Source of the DNA: Aureimonas sp. SA4125
GTDB taxonomy: Bacteria; Pseudomonadota; Alphaproteobacteria; Rhizobiales; Rhizobiaceae
Direction: 5' to 3'
Assembly (NCBI RefSeq): GCF_019973775.1
Contig: NZ_AP025033.1
Coordinates: 62,001-126,000 of the forward strand
DNA: 64,000 bases
Part shown: in pieces, positions 55,407-64,000 of the stretch
Layout: every line of letters starts with the position of its first letter
Numbering within the stretch: the stretch's first letter is position 1
Notes under the pieces: generated by a model
Seen by the model: only the letters and a program-made list of their open reading frames with translations
Told to the model about the DNA's origin: nothing
The model's database searches: none
Position numbers and translations under genes: made by a program

Positions 55407-56631
55407 TTACTGACCTCGGATCGCATTCAGGACGCGCTTCGTCTCTACAAGCAGAAGCAGTTCGTCGTCCCTCGTGATGAGACGGGCGTGCATGGTCGTA
55501 ATGCGGATAGGGAACAGGCGCTGGAAGGATTCCCGCACATCCTCTGCGCGTCCGAACACCGGCTTGAACACCGCGTTCCAATTGTCCTGACGTTCGATGA
55601 TCGCCCGATAGTCGGTGAAATCCGCATAGTCAATTAGCGGTTGCTCAGTATATCCGGCCTTCACTGCTTTATCTCGCTTGTCGATCCAAGCGTCGAGCAT
55701 TTTGGCGGGCAGCTGCCGCTTCATCCAATCGTCGCCGAAAGCAGCCTGCATCACACGCTCGATGAAGCGACGGAGCGCGACTTCGAAGCGTTGCAGTCGA
55801 TCGAACCCCTCCTTGGCACGGACGAAGCCATCCTCCTGCTCGTTGGGGCCCTCGGTCGCCACTGGTTCCCGCAGACTAGCGATCCTCAGGCTTTCGTCGA
55901 AAGCCATAGGCGTAAAATCGGTAAGGTCGGGATCGAAGCCCCGCTCCACATAGAAACCGGAACGCAGCACGGGGTCGATCAACTGCTCGGGTGTCGGCGT
56001 CAGCAGGTCGCGCCAATCGCCGAGCCCAGGCCGTAGCGCTGAGGCGAAAAGATGATCGAACGCGGGGCGACTCTCGATACCGCGGCCCATCGCTACGATC
56101 TCGGAGAACGCCTTGGCCGACACCAGGCTTTCCTCGATTTGAAGCCAGGGTGACCGCATGGACGCCATAGCCGCTTGCAGTCGATCATCAGTCCCGAGCA
56201 CAGCGCGCGCGAGGCTGGCCAGCTCCATAGCTTCGTGGGCGATCCGGCCGAGCTCCATAGTCTCTGGAAGCCTAAACCGGCGTTCATAGGCCTGCTGCGC
56301 TTCCATAGTTGCGCTTATTGATTTACGGATATCCGAGTTAGGATCGAACAAGCCCAAGCGTCTTGCCTGCTCGACCGGCCCTTCAAGCAGCTGGCGCTGT
56401 CGCTCGAAATCTTGGGTGATATTGGTGACGCCGCCGAAATCTGCGAAAGCGGCAATCATTTTGCGGTGTTTCTTTTTCCTGTCGGATAAAATCCATTGCT
56501 GCCGGACCTATTCCTGGCCCTTCGTAGGCAACTTGCAGCGGATCGATATGTCGCCGCAGGTCGCCCAAAGGGTCCATCATTCGCCTCAGCGTCTCTTGTT
56601 GCTCCCAAAGACGGCGGAAATCATAGGACAT
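55407..56631 (-). pseudogene. Swt1-type HEPN protein with a frameshift
   Basis: About 408 aa if repaired. Start MSYDFRRLWEQQETLRRMMD (ATG 56631). At 56473-56477 a run of five T (A on the coding strand) shifts the frame; with four the protein reads IRQEKKHRKMIAAFADFGGV without a break. The C-terminal Swt1-HEPN domain is clear: FTDYRAIIERQDNWNAVFKP, EDVRESFQRLFPIRITTMHA, DDELLLLVETKRVLNAI. HEPN proteins are often RNases in toxin or defence systems. The second part could be translated alone from ATG 56459. Confidence 0.8.
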
Positions 56632-57047
56632 TGCAGACTCGCTTGCTGATTGCGCGCCCAACGAACCTCACGCTGCAATCGCTCTCAGCGCCTTCTTAAA
56701 CGAGAATTTACCAGTCGTCCCATCTTGGAAAGTGACGCCATAGCATCGCGTGGTGTAGCCTGGACCGCGATCATGTGTGGGATAGAAGGACGCCGGAGGC
56801 GATAGTAATTCCCAGCCGGTCCTAGCGCAGTAGTCCTCGTAAATGGCGCTGATGTCGGCCAGCTCGTCCCCGGCAAATGCCTGCTTCAGCTCTTGGCCAT
56901 TTAAGATGTCAAATCGCGTCCAACCGTGACCCCTTTTCGCGTCCAATATTGACCCCTGCGCTGACGTTGTCGCCGACATGCAAAAGGGGCCCGATCGGGC
57001 CCCTTTTGCATGTCGGCGTTCGGGATGATGGATTCCGTGTTTGAGGA

Positions 57048-57779
57048 TTAGCTTCGGTTTTTGAAGCGCCAGCTCGTGTTGCCGGTTTCGATGATGTCGC
57101 AGTGGTGAGTGAGGCGGTCGAGCATCGCCGTGGTCATCTTGGCATCGCCGAAGATCTGCGGCCAATCGGCGAAGGCGAGATTCGTCGTGATCAGCAGTGA
57201 GGTATGCTCGTACAGCTTGCTGATGAGATGGAAGAGCAGTTGCCCGCCGGCCTGGCTGAACGGCAGGTAGCCAAGTTCGTCGATCACGACGAGATCGTAT
57301 CGCAACAGGTTCTCAGCCAGGCGGCCTCCCTTGCCGGCAGCCTTTTCCTGCTCGAGTTGGTTGACCAGGTCCACGAGATTGTAGAACCGCCCTCGGGCAT
57401 GAGAGCGGACCACTGCGGCCGAAGTGGCGATGACCAGATGAGTCTTTCCGGTGCCGGTCCCGCCGATGAATATGGCGTTGCGCTTGGCCTCGAGGAACGC
57501 GCCGGTGGCGATCTCGCGCACCTTGGCCTCGTCGATCGTCGTGTCGGCAAAGCGGAAGGCGTCCAGATCCTTCAGCACCGGGAACTTGGCACTGGCGACA
57601 CGGTAGACGATGGAGCGGGCCTGACGATGGTTGTGCTCGGCCCGCAAGAGACTGGCGAGCAATGGGTAGAGTTCGTCGCGGCGTTGCAGGCCCTTGCCGG
57701 TGATCTCGTCGAAGCTGGCGCGCATGCCCTGGAGCTTCAGATCTTCCATCATGGCCAGAAGGTCGTGGCGCTCCATCAC
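57048..57779 (-). CDS. istB: IS21 helper ATPase IstB
   Basis: 243 aa AAA+ protein. Walker [14 protein letters not shown], Walker [18 protein letters not shown]. It regulates IstA target choice. Overlaps istA (GTGATG). Confidence 0.95.
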   Translation of the reverse strand: MMERHDLLAMMEDLKLQGMRASFDEITGKGLQRRDELYPLLASLLRAEHNHRQARSIVYRVASAKFPVLKDLDAFRFADTTIDEAKVREIATGAFLEAKRNAIFIGGTGTGKTHLVIATSAAVVRSHARGRFYNLVDLVNQLEQEKAAGKGGRLAENLLRYDLVVIDELGYLPFSQAGGQLLFHLISKLYEHTSLLITTNLAFADWPQIFGDAKMTTAMLDRLTHHCDIIETGNTSWRFKNRS

Positions 57780-59275
57780 GCCACCTTCCGGATGCTGTCG
57801 TAGCGGGCGCAGTCGGCCAACGGCGGGGCCTTCAAGGCCAGCATCGCGGGAATCTCGATGCTGGACACCGGCGGCGGCTGAAGCTGCCGGGCGAGGATCG
57901 TCAAGATCACGTCGCCATGGCAGATCCCGGCCTCTACAGCCTCGGTGCAGGCGGCCTCGACGGCATCAAGCCCATGATCGAGGACGGCGCCGAGCACTTT
58001 GACGAACTGGCGGTCGCCGTCGTCGTGCCGCTTCAGATCGGCACGGACCTGCGCCAGAGCGGGCGGCAGGTCCCAGTCCTTGAACGGCGCTCCGTTGCGC
58101 AGCGCCCCCGGCTTCTTCAAAAGCACCGGCAGATAATGCCAGGGATCGTAGATGACCTGGTCGCGACGGAATTGCCGCGGATGATCGGCGACGATCTCGC
58201 TCTCGAACAGAACGACGACCCGCTCGGCATAGGTTCGCACCAGGACCGTCTGGCCGGCGGCCCGGGCGTCGACGCTGTAGCGGTTGTAGTCGGCCATGAC
58301 GAGGCAGGTCGTGCTGGCCCGGACCGCCTTCTCGACGAACCCTTCGAACGGCGAGCGAAGCTCCATCAGCGCCAGCTTCTCCTCCTGGAAGACCTCCCAG
58401 ACGGTCCGATCCTTGAACTCGGGATGACGGGTGCGCTTGGCATAGGCGATGCACTGGTCTTCAAGCCAAGCGTTCAGCTCCTCGAGGCTTGCTACCTTGG
58501 GCTTGGGCCGGAATATCTGGTCGCGCAGGTTGCCGACCTGGTTCTCCACCTGGCCTTTCTCCCACCCTGCCGCGGGCGTGCAGGCCACCGGCTCGATCAG
58601 GTGGTGCGAGCACATCTGCAAGAAACGGCGGTTGTACTGACGGGCCTTGCCCACGAAGATCGTCTCTACGGCCGTCTTCATGTTGTCGTAGATTCCGCGA
58701 CGACAAACTCCGCCGTAGAAGGCGAACGCCTTGTCATGGGCGTCGAAGACCAGTTCCTGCGTCTCCCGGAAATAGGCGCGGACGAACGGCATCCGGCTGT
58801 GCGACAGGCGCATGTGAGCGGCCTTCACCATCAGCGGCAGTCCCTGGAGCGTGATCGTCTCGTGGCTCCAGTCGAACTGGTAGGCCTCGCCAGGTGCGAA
58901 GCTCATCGGCACGTACGCCTTTGCTGGAAGACGAGAGCGCTCCTGACGCCATGTCCGGGCAAACCGATGAACGCTGTCGTGGGCCCCGTCATAGCCGCGA
59001 CCGCGCAGCTCCTCGAAAAGACGCTGCGTCGAGCGGCGCTCCCGACAGGGCAGCGCGGCTTCCGCTTCCAGGATGGCCGTCAGGTCCTCGACATAAGCCC
59101 CAAGCTTCGGCGCCGGCTGAACCTCGCGCTCGTATCGGAACTCAGTGTCGTCGCCGCGAACAACTTTGCGGACCGTCGTCCGCGACACTGAAAACTCCCG
59201 GGCGATCGTCTTGATCCCCCGCCCTTGGTCGTGAAACGCACGCCGTATCTGTCCAATCAAATCCACGCCAATCAT
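57776..59275 (-). CDS. istA: IS21 transposase IstA
   Basis: 499 aa. N-terminal HTH ([32 protein letters not shown]), rve core with [16 protein letters not shown] and YDNMKTAVE, then the C-terminal domain. Intact; its upstream region now contains the IS5. Confidence 0.95.
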   Translation of the reverse strand: MIGVDLIGQIRRAFHDQGRGIKTIAREFSVSRTTVRKVVRGDDTEFRYEREVQPAPKLGAYVEDLTAILEAEAALPCRERRSTQRLFEELRGRGYDGAHDSVHRFARTWRQERSRLPAKAYVPMSFAPGEAYQFDWSHETITLQGLPLMVKAAHMRLSHSRMPFVRAYFRETQELVFDAHDKAFAFYGGVCRRGIYDNMKTAVETIFVGKARQYNRRFLQMCSHHLIEPVACTPAAGWEKGQVENQVGNLRDQIFRPKPKVASLEELNAWLEDQCIAYAKRTRHPEFKDRTVWEVFQEEKLALMELRSPFEGFVEKAVRASTTCLVMADYNRYSVDARAAGQTVLVRTYAERVVVLFESEIVADHPRQFRRDQVIYDPWHYLPVLLKKPGALRNGAPFKDWDLPPALAQVRADLKRHDDGDRQFVKVLGAVLDHGLDAVEAACTEAVEAGICHGDVILTILARQLQPPPVSSIEIPAMLALKAPPLADCARYDSIRKVA

Positions 59276-59325
59276 TCCCCAGCATCGCCCTCCACGGCCC
59301 GAAAGGCCGGAAAAGCGGAAACCTA

Positions 59326-60179
59326 GGCGGTGTGGACAAAGGGGATTCCCAAATCACCTGCTGACTGATTCAAGGCTGCTCTTTGCGGAGGGCGGTGTTG
59401 GTTCGAGGTTTGATGTCGGATGCGGAATGGGCCTTCTTCGAGCCGTTCGTGGTCGAGAAGGGTCCGAGGCGAGGTAGACGGCCTCGCGATCATCGGTTGG
59501 TGCTCGACGGGGTCTTCTGGATCGCCCGAACGGGGACGGCGTGGCGTGATCTACACAGCGATTTCGGAGCCTGGAACTCCGTCTATCGCCAGTTCCGGCG
59601 CTGGACGCAGGCGGGGCTCTGGGACGTGATACTGGAGGCGCTGAATGAGATCGGCACGGGTCATGACAGCGTTCAAATGATCGATTCTACCATTATCCGC
59701 GCCCATCAGCACGCCGCCGGCGCGCTAAAAAAAGGGATCAGGACCAAAGTCTTGGCCGCTCTCGTGGTGGCTTCTCGACCAAGATCCATCTCCGCAGCAA
59801 TGCTCGAGGCCTCCCTGTCGCTATCACGCTGAGCGGCGGTCAGGTCTCCGATATGAAAGGCTATGCGCCGGTCATGGACCAGCCCGGTCCCAAGCCCTGT
59901 GTCCTGCTCGCCGACAAGGGATACGACGCCGACTTCATCCTTGCCGACCTCAAGGCCAGAGGCGTTGCCGCGGTCATCCCCGCAAAGCGAAACCGCAAGG
60001 TCCAACCCGTCATTGACGGATACATTTACGGCCTGAGAAACCTCGTCGAGCGCTGCTTCTCAAAGCTGAAACACAGTCGGCGGCTGGCCACGCGATACGA
60101 CAAGACCGCAGACAGCTTTCTCGGCTTCGTTCTCGTGGCATCCATCCGATTGTGGATCAGACACTTTGTCCACACTGCC
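59326..60179 (+). mobile_element. IS5-family element (IS427-like) nested in IS21
   Basis: 854 bp between TA dinucleotides (59324-59325 and 60180-60181), ends GGCGGTGTGGACAAAG / GGCAGTGTGGACAAAG. It lies between the istA start and the IS21 right end, probably separating istA from its promoter. Confidence 0.9.
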
Positions 60180-60182
60180 TAA
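59383..60182 (+). CDS. IS5-family transposase, two frames with A7 slippage site
   Basis: Frame 1 (59383-59832) has DAEWAFFEPFVVEKGPRRGR and MIDSTIIRAHQHAAG. The rest is in the -1 frame to 60182 (LADKGYDADFILADLKARG, ERCFSKLKHSRRLATRYDK). The shift point is seven A at 59727-59733, a classic slippery run used by IS427-type elements. Probably functional by programmed frameshift. Confidence 0.85.
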
Positions 60183-60396
60183 AACATCGCAGCAGGGGGT
60201 CAGTTTTGGACGCGAAATACCCCGCTCAGGGGGTCAGATTTGCATGCGATTTTACAATTTAAGATGAGCATAAAATGCTCTTTGGCGGCTGTGAGGGTCC
60301 CGAAAACTCGTCCGGTTTTGAGTGACACTGATCTCGCCATGACAAATCTCCGTAAGGTCTCGCTATCCGGCGAGCGGCGGCATCCACCAACCAGAA

Positions 60397-62904
60397 TCAG
60401 ACGCGCGGCGTAATGCGTGCGGCAGTCCGGATGTCGGCGATTTGCGTGCCGAGCGCCTGGAGGTTTTGACGCATATCGGTGAACACCGGCTGCTCGGCGT
60501 CGGGGTCGCTGATGGTGACGATCGCCGTGAACGGCACGCCCTCCTCGGGCATAACCTCCCCGGCGCGGGTCAAAGAGTCGACAAAGAGCCGCCAGTTCGA
60601 GGACGGGCCGACACCCTGTGGGAAGGTCTTGGCCAGAACTTTCACCGGGCTCCACTTCAGATCGTGCTCGATCAGTTCCGCTTCGACGGCCGCTGAATCC
60701 CGCTTTGAGGGGAGGTAGAGCGGTTCAAGACGACCCTTCCATCCGCCGCCCGCCTGCTCCTGCTGCAAGGTGGCGTTGATGTTCACCCGCACGAACTCCG
60801 ACCCGAACCGGGCATCCAGGGGCGGCGTGGAAACAAGGGTGATCTTCGCCCGGCCCCGGCACTTGCCGCCTGGTCCCACCAGCGACGCCGGCCACGCGAA
60901 GCGGAAGTTGATCTGCTGATCGCGCCGGATACGCGAAGCAAAGACGAGCGTGATGGCGTGGTCACCGGTATCAAGGATCCGGTCGGCGGACGGAGGCATG
61001 CCGAAGCCGACCATATGTCGCGCGATCGGCGCGAGCGCCTTGGATTGCAAGGGCGCCGGCATTTCGGCGTGATGGACCAGCAAGCCGATCAGAGTCTCTC
61101 GCGAGACTTCCCCCTCAATGGCGTGGTCGAGAACGGCGGCGGTTTTCGCGGCGAGAGGCGAGGCGTAGCTCGTGCCGCAGCCATCTACGATGGTTCCATC
61201 GGGCAGAATCGAGAACAGCCCGTGTCCGAGGATGGGATGCTGGGAACCCGCACCGCCGATATGCGCCAAATCCGGTTTAACCCCGGCGCGCAGGCCAGGG
61301 CCACGGCGACTGTACCGCGTGGGCGCGAAGGGTAGGCACCCGTCATGTCCCGGCGGATTGAGCGCGGCGACAGCGACATTGCGGGCGCTTTCGGCCGGCG
61401 TGAGCAAGCCGTCGTTGCGAGCGTTCACGAGATTGGCGAGCGCGTTGGTTGCGTCGGCGGGCCATTCGGCGCGGAGATCCTGGGGCTGGATATTGCCCGC
61501 CGAAATGAACACGACCGCATTGTTCGTTTCAGCAATCAGATCGAGCCGTGCTGCGTGCGGGCTGTACCGATCCGGCGCCGCCGGTTGCAGGATGTTGAGG
61601 CTCATGTTGAACACCCGCACCCCGTGCCGGGCGCGGGCGTCGGAAACGGCGGTTTCCATTTCGTCGAAGAATTGTGGCAAGCCCTCGGGCTAATATGAAG
61701 CGAAGGCTCCGGCCTTGCGCTCATTTGGAAAGACGGCGACATCGACCAGCTCCGCGCCATCGGGCTCAGGGCAAGTTTCCGCGCCGTTCAAAGCGCCGCC
61801 GACCGCGGCTAGGCCACCTATAAAGGTGCCATGCGCGAGGTCGGCGTCTTCGTCGGCGAGAATGTCCCACCGATCAATCACCCAGTCCGAAAGCGCTTCG
61901 CTGATTCCGCCGTCGATGATGCCGAGCCGTGGATGGGTGCGACGGCTGTCGCGAATAGGAATGGCGACGTTCGTTGGCCGCGTGCGCGGCGCGGGCGTGA
62001 CCGCACCTGTAGCCCGGACGACGATGCCGGGCAGTTCGACTCGCCGCACCAGCGGATGGCTGTCGAGGAAGGCAAGCAGGCGGGCGTGGCGTTTGACGTC
62101 GGGATTGAAAACCGCCAATTCGCGACGGCGCTCGCTGAGCGAGGCTTCATTCAGCCGCAAGACGGGCTGATCACTGGATAGGTGGAGCCGGACGGAGAGG
62201 ATCGGCTGCTTTTGGCGGTGATTTGGCAGCCGCTCAACCGCGAGCCCATTACCAAGAGCATTGAAGCCCGCGATGAAACTCTCGGCGAGGCGACGATGGC
62301 CTGCGTCAAGGAGATCCCATTCCGAACGGGGAGGTGGGCTATCGAACAGCTCGACTTGATAGCTGCTGCCGGTCATCGGGTTTGAAAGCCATGCGATGGC
62401 TTCCTCCACCGAAAAGTTGCGGCGGTCGGCAGGGCCGTAGACTTCGATCCGGTCAATGGCGCCGGTTTCGCTCCTTCGGGCTGACGGGTGAGGCTCATCC
62501 TTTTGCTTCTGTTCGTTGAAGCGCATCTCTGTATGCGTCTCGGCCTTGGCGATCTCGGCCGCGACCTGGCGGAGCGTGCCCGGGCGGGCTTCGATGATCA
62601 TCACGCCGAGATCGCCGCCGCCGACGACCGGGGTGCGATCGTTGCGGAAGAGGCTCGCAACGGGACGGTGACTTTTCGCCCAAGCTTCACGGCGCAGAAT
62701 GACCTTCACAAAACCGACGTCGCCTTGTGACTGCGCGCTGAACACGCCGGAGATTGTGTCGATCTGGCTCGTGAGTGCCGCGCGATGCTTGGCGAACTCG
62801 GCGTCGCGGTGGGCGAAGAAGTCCTTTCGGCCGCCACCGCCGCCAGCTTCGCGCGCTTCCTCCTAGTTTTCCGGATTGAGGACGATCTGGATCGGACTAG
62901 CCAT
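60397..62904 (-). pseudogene. ietS: IetS subtilisin-like protease with two in-frame amber codons
   Basis: S8-family serine protease, about 835 codons, partner of the upstream AAA ATPase. ATG 62904 overlaps the ietA end by 8 bp. Codon 14 is TAG (62863-62865) in NPEN*EEAREAGGGG, and a second TAG (61690-61692) lies in GAFASY*PEGLPQFF. The frame is otherwise unbroken. The catalytic triad is visible: Asp in LGIIDGGIS, His in LAHGTFIGGL, Ser in GTSYASPLAAK, with SAGN for the oxyanion hole. Family members have Tyr at both stop positions as far as I recall. In pTiC58 IetS is the toxin of a stability module. Confidence 0.88.
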
Positions 62905-64000
62905 TCAGCACCTCGCCTTCGCCGGACCTGGCGGCTCGGCCGAGCTGACGGCTGACTGTCGATTTATCCTTGCCCGCAATGTCGCCGATGTCGGCCATCG
63001 AGAAGCCAAGGATCGGATCATCCCGCATGGCCCGAAACAGATTGCTCGAATCGTCGAACAGCAGCGCGCGGCGTTCGCTTTGAACCCGGGCGGCGTTCAG
63101 CGTGGCGAATTGGCGGAGCGTATCGAGCAGCCCACGCTTGTCCTCCTCCCGAACGGTGGTGGCCTTCTTGTACGTGCGGACGAGTGACTCGATCTCGGCG
63201 CCGGTCGAACCCTCGGTAAACCATGCGATCAGCCGCAAATGGATGTCCGGGGCCTTAACGGGCGGCATGAAATGAGCGGCGATCGCCTTCCGCATCTCGA
63301 AGTCCGGCTTGGGAATCTCAAGCTGAACCTCGAAGCGCCGCCAGACGGCAGTGTCCAAGAGCTTCGGGTGATTTGTGATCCCGATTGTGAAGCCGATATC
63401 GCGGCGAACATCGAGGTTCTGAAGAAGCGCATTCACGACGCGCTTGATCTCTCCGACTTCCTGCGGGTCGTCTCGGACTTTCGCGATGGCATCGAACTCG
63501 TCGAGAAGAAGGATGCAACGATGGCGGTTCGCGAACGTGAACAAATTACCTATGTTGCGCGCGGTAGTGCCCAGGAAGGACGACACGAGACCGTCCAACT
63601 TCACCAGGACTACGGGAAGGTCGAGCTGCTGCGCGATCCAAAGCGCCAAGCGGGTCTTTCCCGTTCCGGGCGCCCCGTAGATGAGGCAGGTCTTCGACGG
63701 CCGGATGTCGATCTCGGACAGGGCTTCGAAATTTGCCCACTCTTCGATGATGGTTTCGATGGCTTGGCTGACCGTCGCGTTGAACAGCGGTGCGGTCGGT
63801 TGGATGTCCACCGGAAAGATGATGTCCGCCAGCGCCGCCGCCGTTTCGCGATCAACAGGCACGGGCGTGTTGCGCGTTAAAATTTCGCCGGAAATCTGCG
63901 CCTTGGAACGCTCGATACGACTCGGTGAAAGCTCCTTCGTCCGATCCGCGGTCGTCAGAATGCTGGTCAAGGTGGCGGATTGCTTCGCATCTCCATCCTT
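62897..64000 (-). CDS. ietA: IetA AAA+ ATPase (5' end outside window)
   Basis: AAA ATPase of the IetAS module. Walker A LIYGAPGTGKTRLALW, Walker B CILLLDEFDAIAK, sensor GITNHPKLLD, arginine finger region VWRRFEV, and a C-terminal HTH (IGDIAGKDKSTVSRQLGRAA). The frame is open to the right edge (KDGDAKQSATLTSIL), so the TTG at 63970 is not the true start. IetA acts as the antitoxin to IetS on Ti plasmids; the pair is also reported as anti-phage. It is the only intact gene of this island. Confidence 0.9.
   Translation of the reverse strand, partial: KDGDAKQSATLTSILTTADRTKELSPSRIERSKAQISGEILTRNTPVPVDRETAAALADIIFPVDIQPTAPLFNATVSQAIETIIEEWANFEALSEIDIRPSKTCLIYGAPGTGKTRLALWIAQQLDLPVVLVKLDGLVSSFLGTTARNIGNLFTFANRHRCILLLDEFDAIAKVRDDPQEVGEIKRVVNALLQNLDVRRDIGFTIGITNHPKLLDTAVWRRFEVQLEIPKPDFEMRKAIAAHFMPPVKAPDIHLRLIAWFTEGSTGAEIESLVRTYKKATTVREEDKRGLLDTLRQFATLNAARVQSERRALLFDDSSNLFRAMRDDPILGFSMADIGDIAGKDKSTVSRQLGRAARSGEGEVLNG

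Larger units (their letters stand above)
56907..60256 (-). mobile_element. IS21-family insertion sequence (contains a nested IS5)
   Basis: 3350 bp including the nested element, about 2.49 kb without it. Ends TGTCAAATCGC (left) and TGTAAAATCGC (right, read inward), with internal TGACCCC repeats typical of IS21. Target duplication ATTTAAGA at 56899-56906 and 60257-60264. Confidence 0.93.
56668..60340 (-). pseudogene. DUF3223 (DCL)-like protein, split by IS21
   Basis: The N-terminal 28 codons (60340-60257: MARSVSLKTGRVFGTLTAAK, EHFMLILN) and the C-terminal 76 (56898-56668: GQELKQAFAGDELADISAIY ... FSFKKALRAIAA) join in frame when the IS and one ATTTAAGA are removed, giving 104 aa. The pattern fits DUF3223/DCL (F.T...A...F..IL ... 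RCYGV..DG....FSF.KAL). It begins 57 bp after ietS. Function unknown. Confidence 0.75.

Noticed and set aside
57917..59191. 424-codon plus-strand frame antisense to istA
   Set aside because: No family features; istA is intact on the other strand.
1..64000. CRISPR arrays, tRNA or rRNA genes, conjugation genes
   Set aside because: Looked for regularly spaced repeats, cloverleaf-like segments and tra/trb-type proteins; none seen. Repeats here are IS ends and the duplicated module.

Overview
The window reads as part of a large repABC plasmid (or chromid) of an alphaproteobacterium, most likely Hyphomicrobiales (Rhizobiales). The left edge holds repA (its 5' end is outside the window), a parS-like palindrome, repB, an antisense-RNA region and repC. 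The rest carries genes typical of rhizobial accessory replicons: a DUF3991/toprim protein, DUF1419, a DarB-like methylase-helicase, ParB-like proteins, DUF7007, ArdC, DUF736, a WGR protein and IetAS. No rRNA, tRNA, CRISPR array or conjugation (tra/trb) genes were seen. Most of the DNA is GC-rich, but repA-repB is visibly AT-richer than repC and its neighbours.

Layout. 1-3.5 kb: replication and partition. 3.6-5.2 kb: hipBA. 5.5-19.4 kb: backbone module A (toprim, DUF1419, DarB-like, mqsRA, ParB-like, DUF7007), cut by an IS256 element, an IS3 element and a cryptic Tn3 transposon. 24.2-27.4 kb: more of module A (195-aa conserved gene, decayed mazF, RelE-type toxin and antitoxin, ardC, a 49-aa gene). 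27.4-30.6 kb: IS1380, a second type of IS3 element and a fragment of a second mqsRA. 30.9-43.2 kb: a signalling block on the minus strand with an intact diguanylate cyclase, a GAF-PAS-GGDEF-EAL gene broken by IS3, IS66 and IS630, and a chemotaxis receptor. 43.8-44.7 kb: a secreted SnoaL-like protein and an orphan Xre/MbcA-type antitoxin. 44.8-50 kb: backbone module B, a second shortened copy of module A with different toxin-antitoxin cassettes (broken vapBC, intact mazEF), ardC2, DUF736, a 45-aa protein and a WGR protein. 50.3-52 kb: a single-ORF IS66-family element. 52.2-55.3 kb: an OxyR-like regulator divergent from terC-sbtA. 55.4-64 kb: a minus-strand island with ietA (5' end beyond the edge), ietS with two in-frame amber codons, a DUF3223-like gene split by an IS21 that itself contains an IS5, and a frameshifted Swt1-HEPN gene.

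How it fits together. Replication and partition (RepABC) are backed by several stability or addiction cassettes (HipBA, MqsRA, RelE-type, MazEF, VapBC remnant, IetAS remnant) and anti-restriction functions (ArdC twice, DarB-like). Eleven mobile elements have exact ends and most have target duplications, so the interrupted genes can be rebuilt almost base by base. The strongest observations are: the duplicated backbone whose two copies carry different toxin-antitoxin cassettes at one site; the decayed IetAS/DUF3223/HEPN island with amber codons where tyrosine is expected; a possible Shine-Dalgarno-masking hairpin before both ardC copies; and an OxyR homologue without its redox cysteines, next to an OxyR-type operator and a TerC-SbtA pair.
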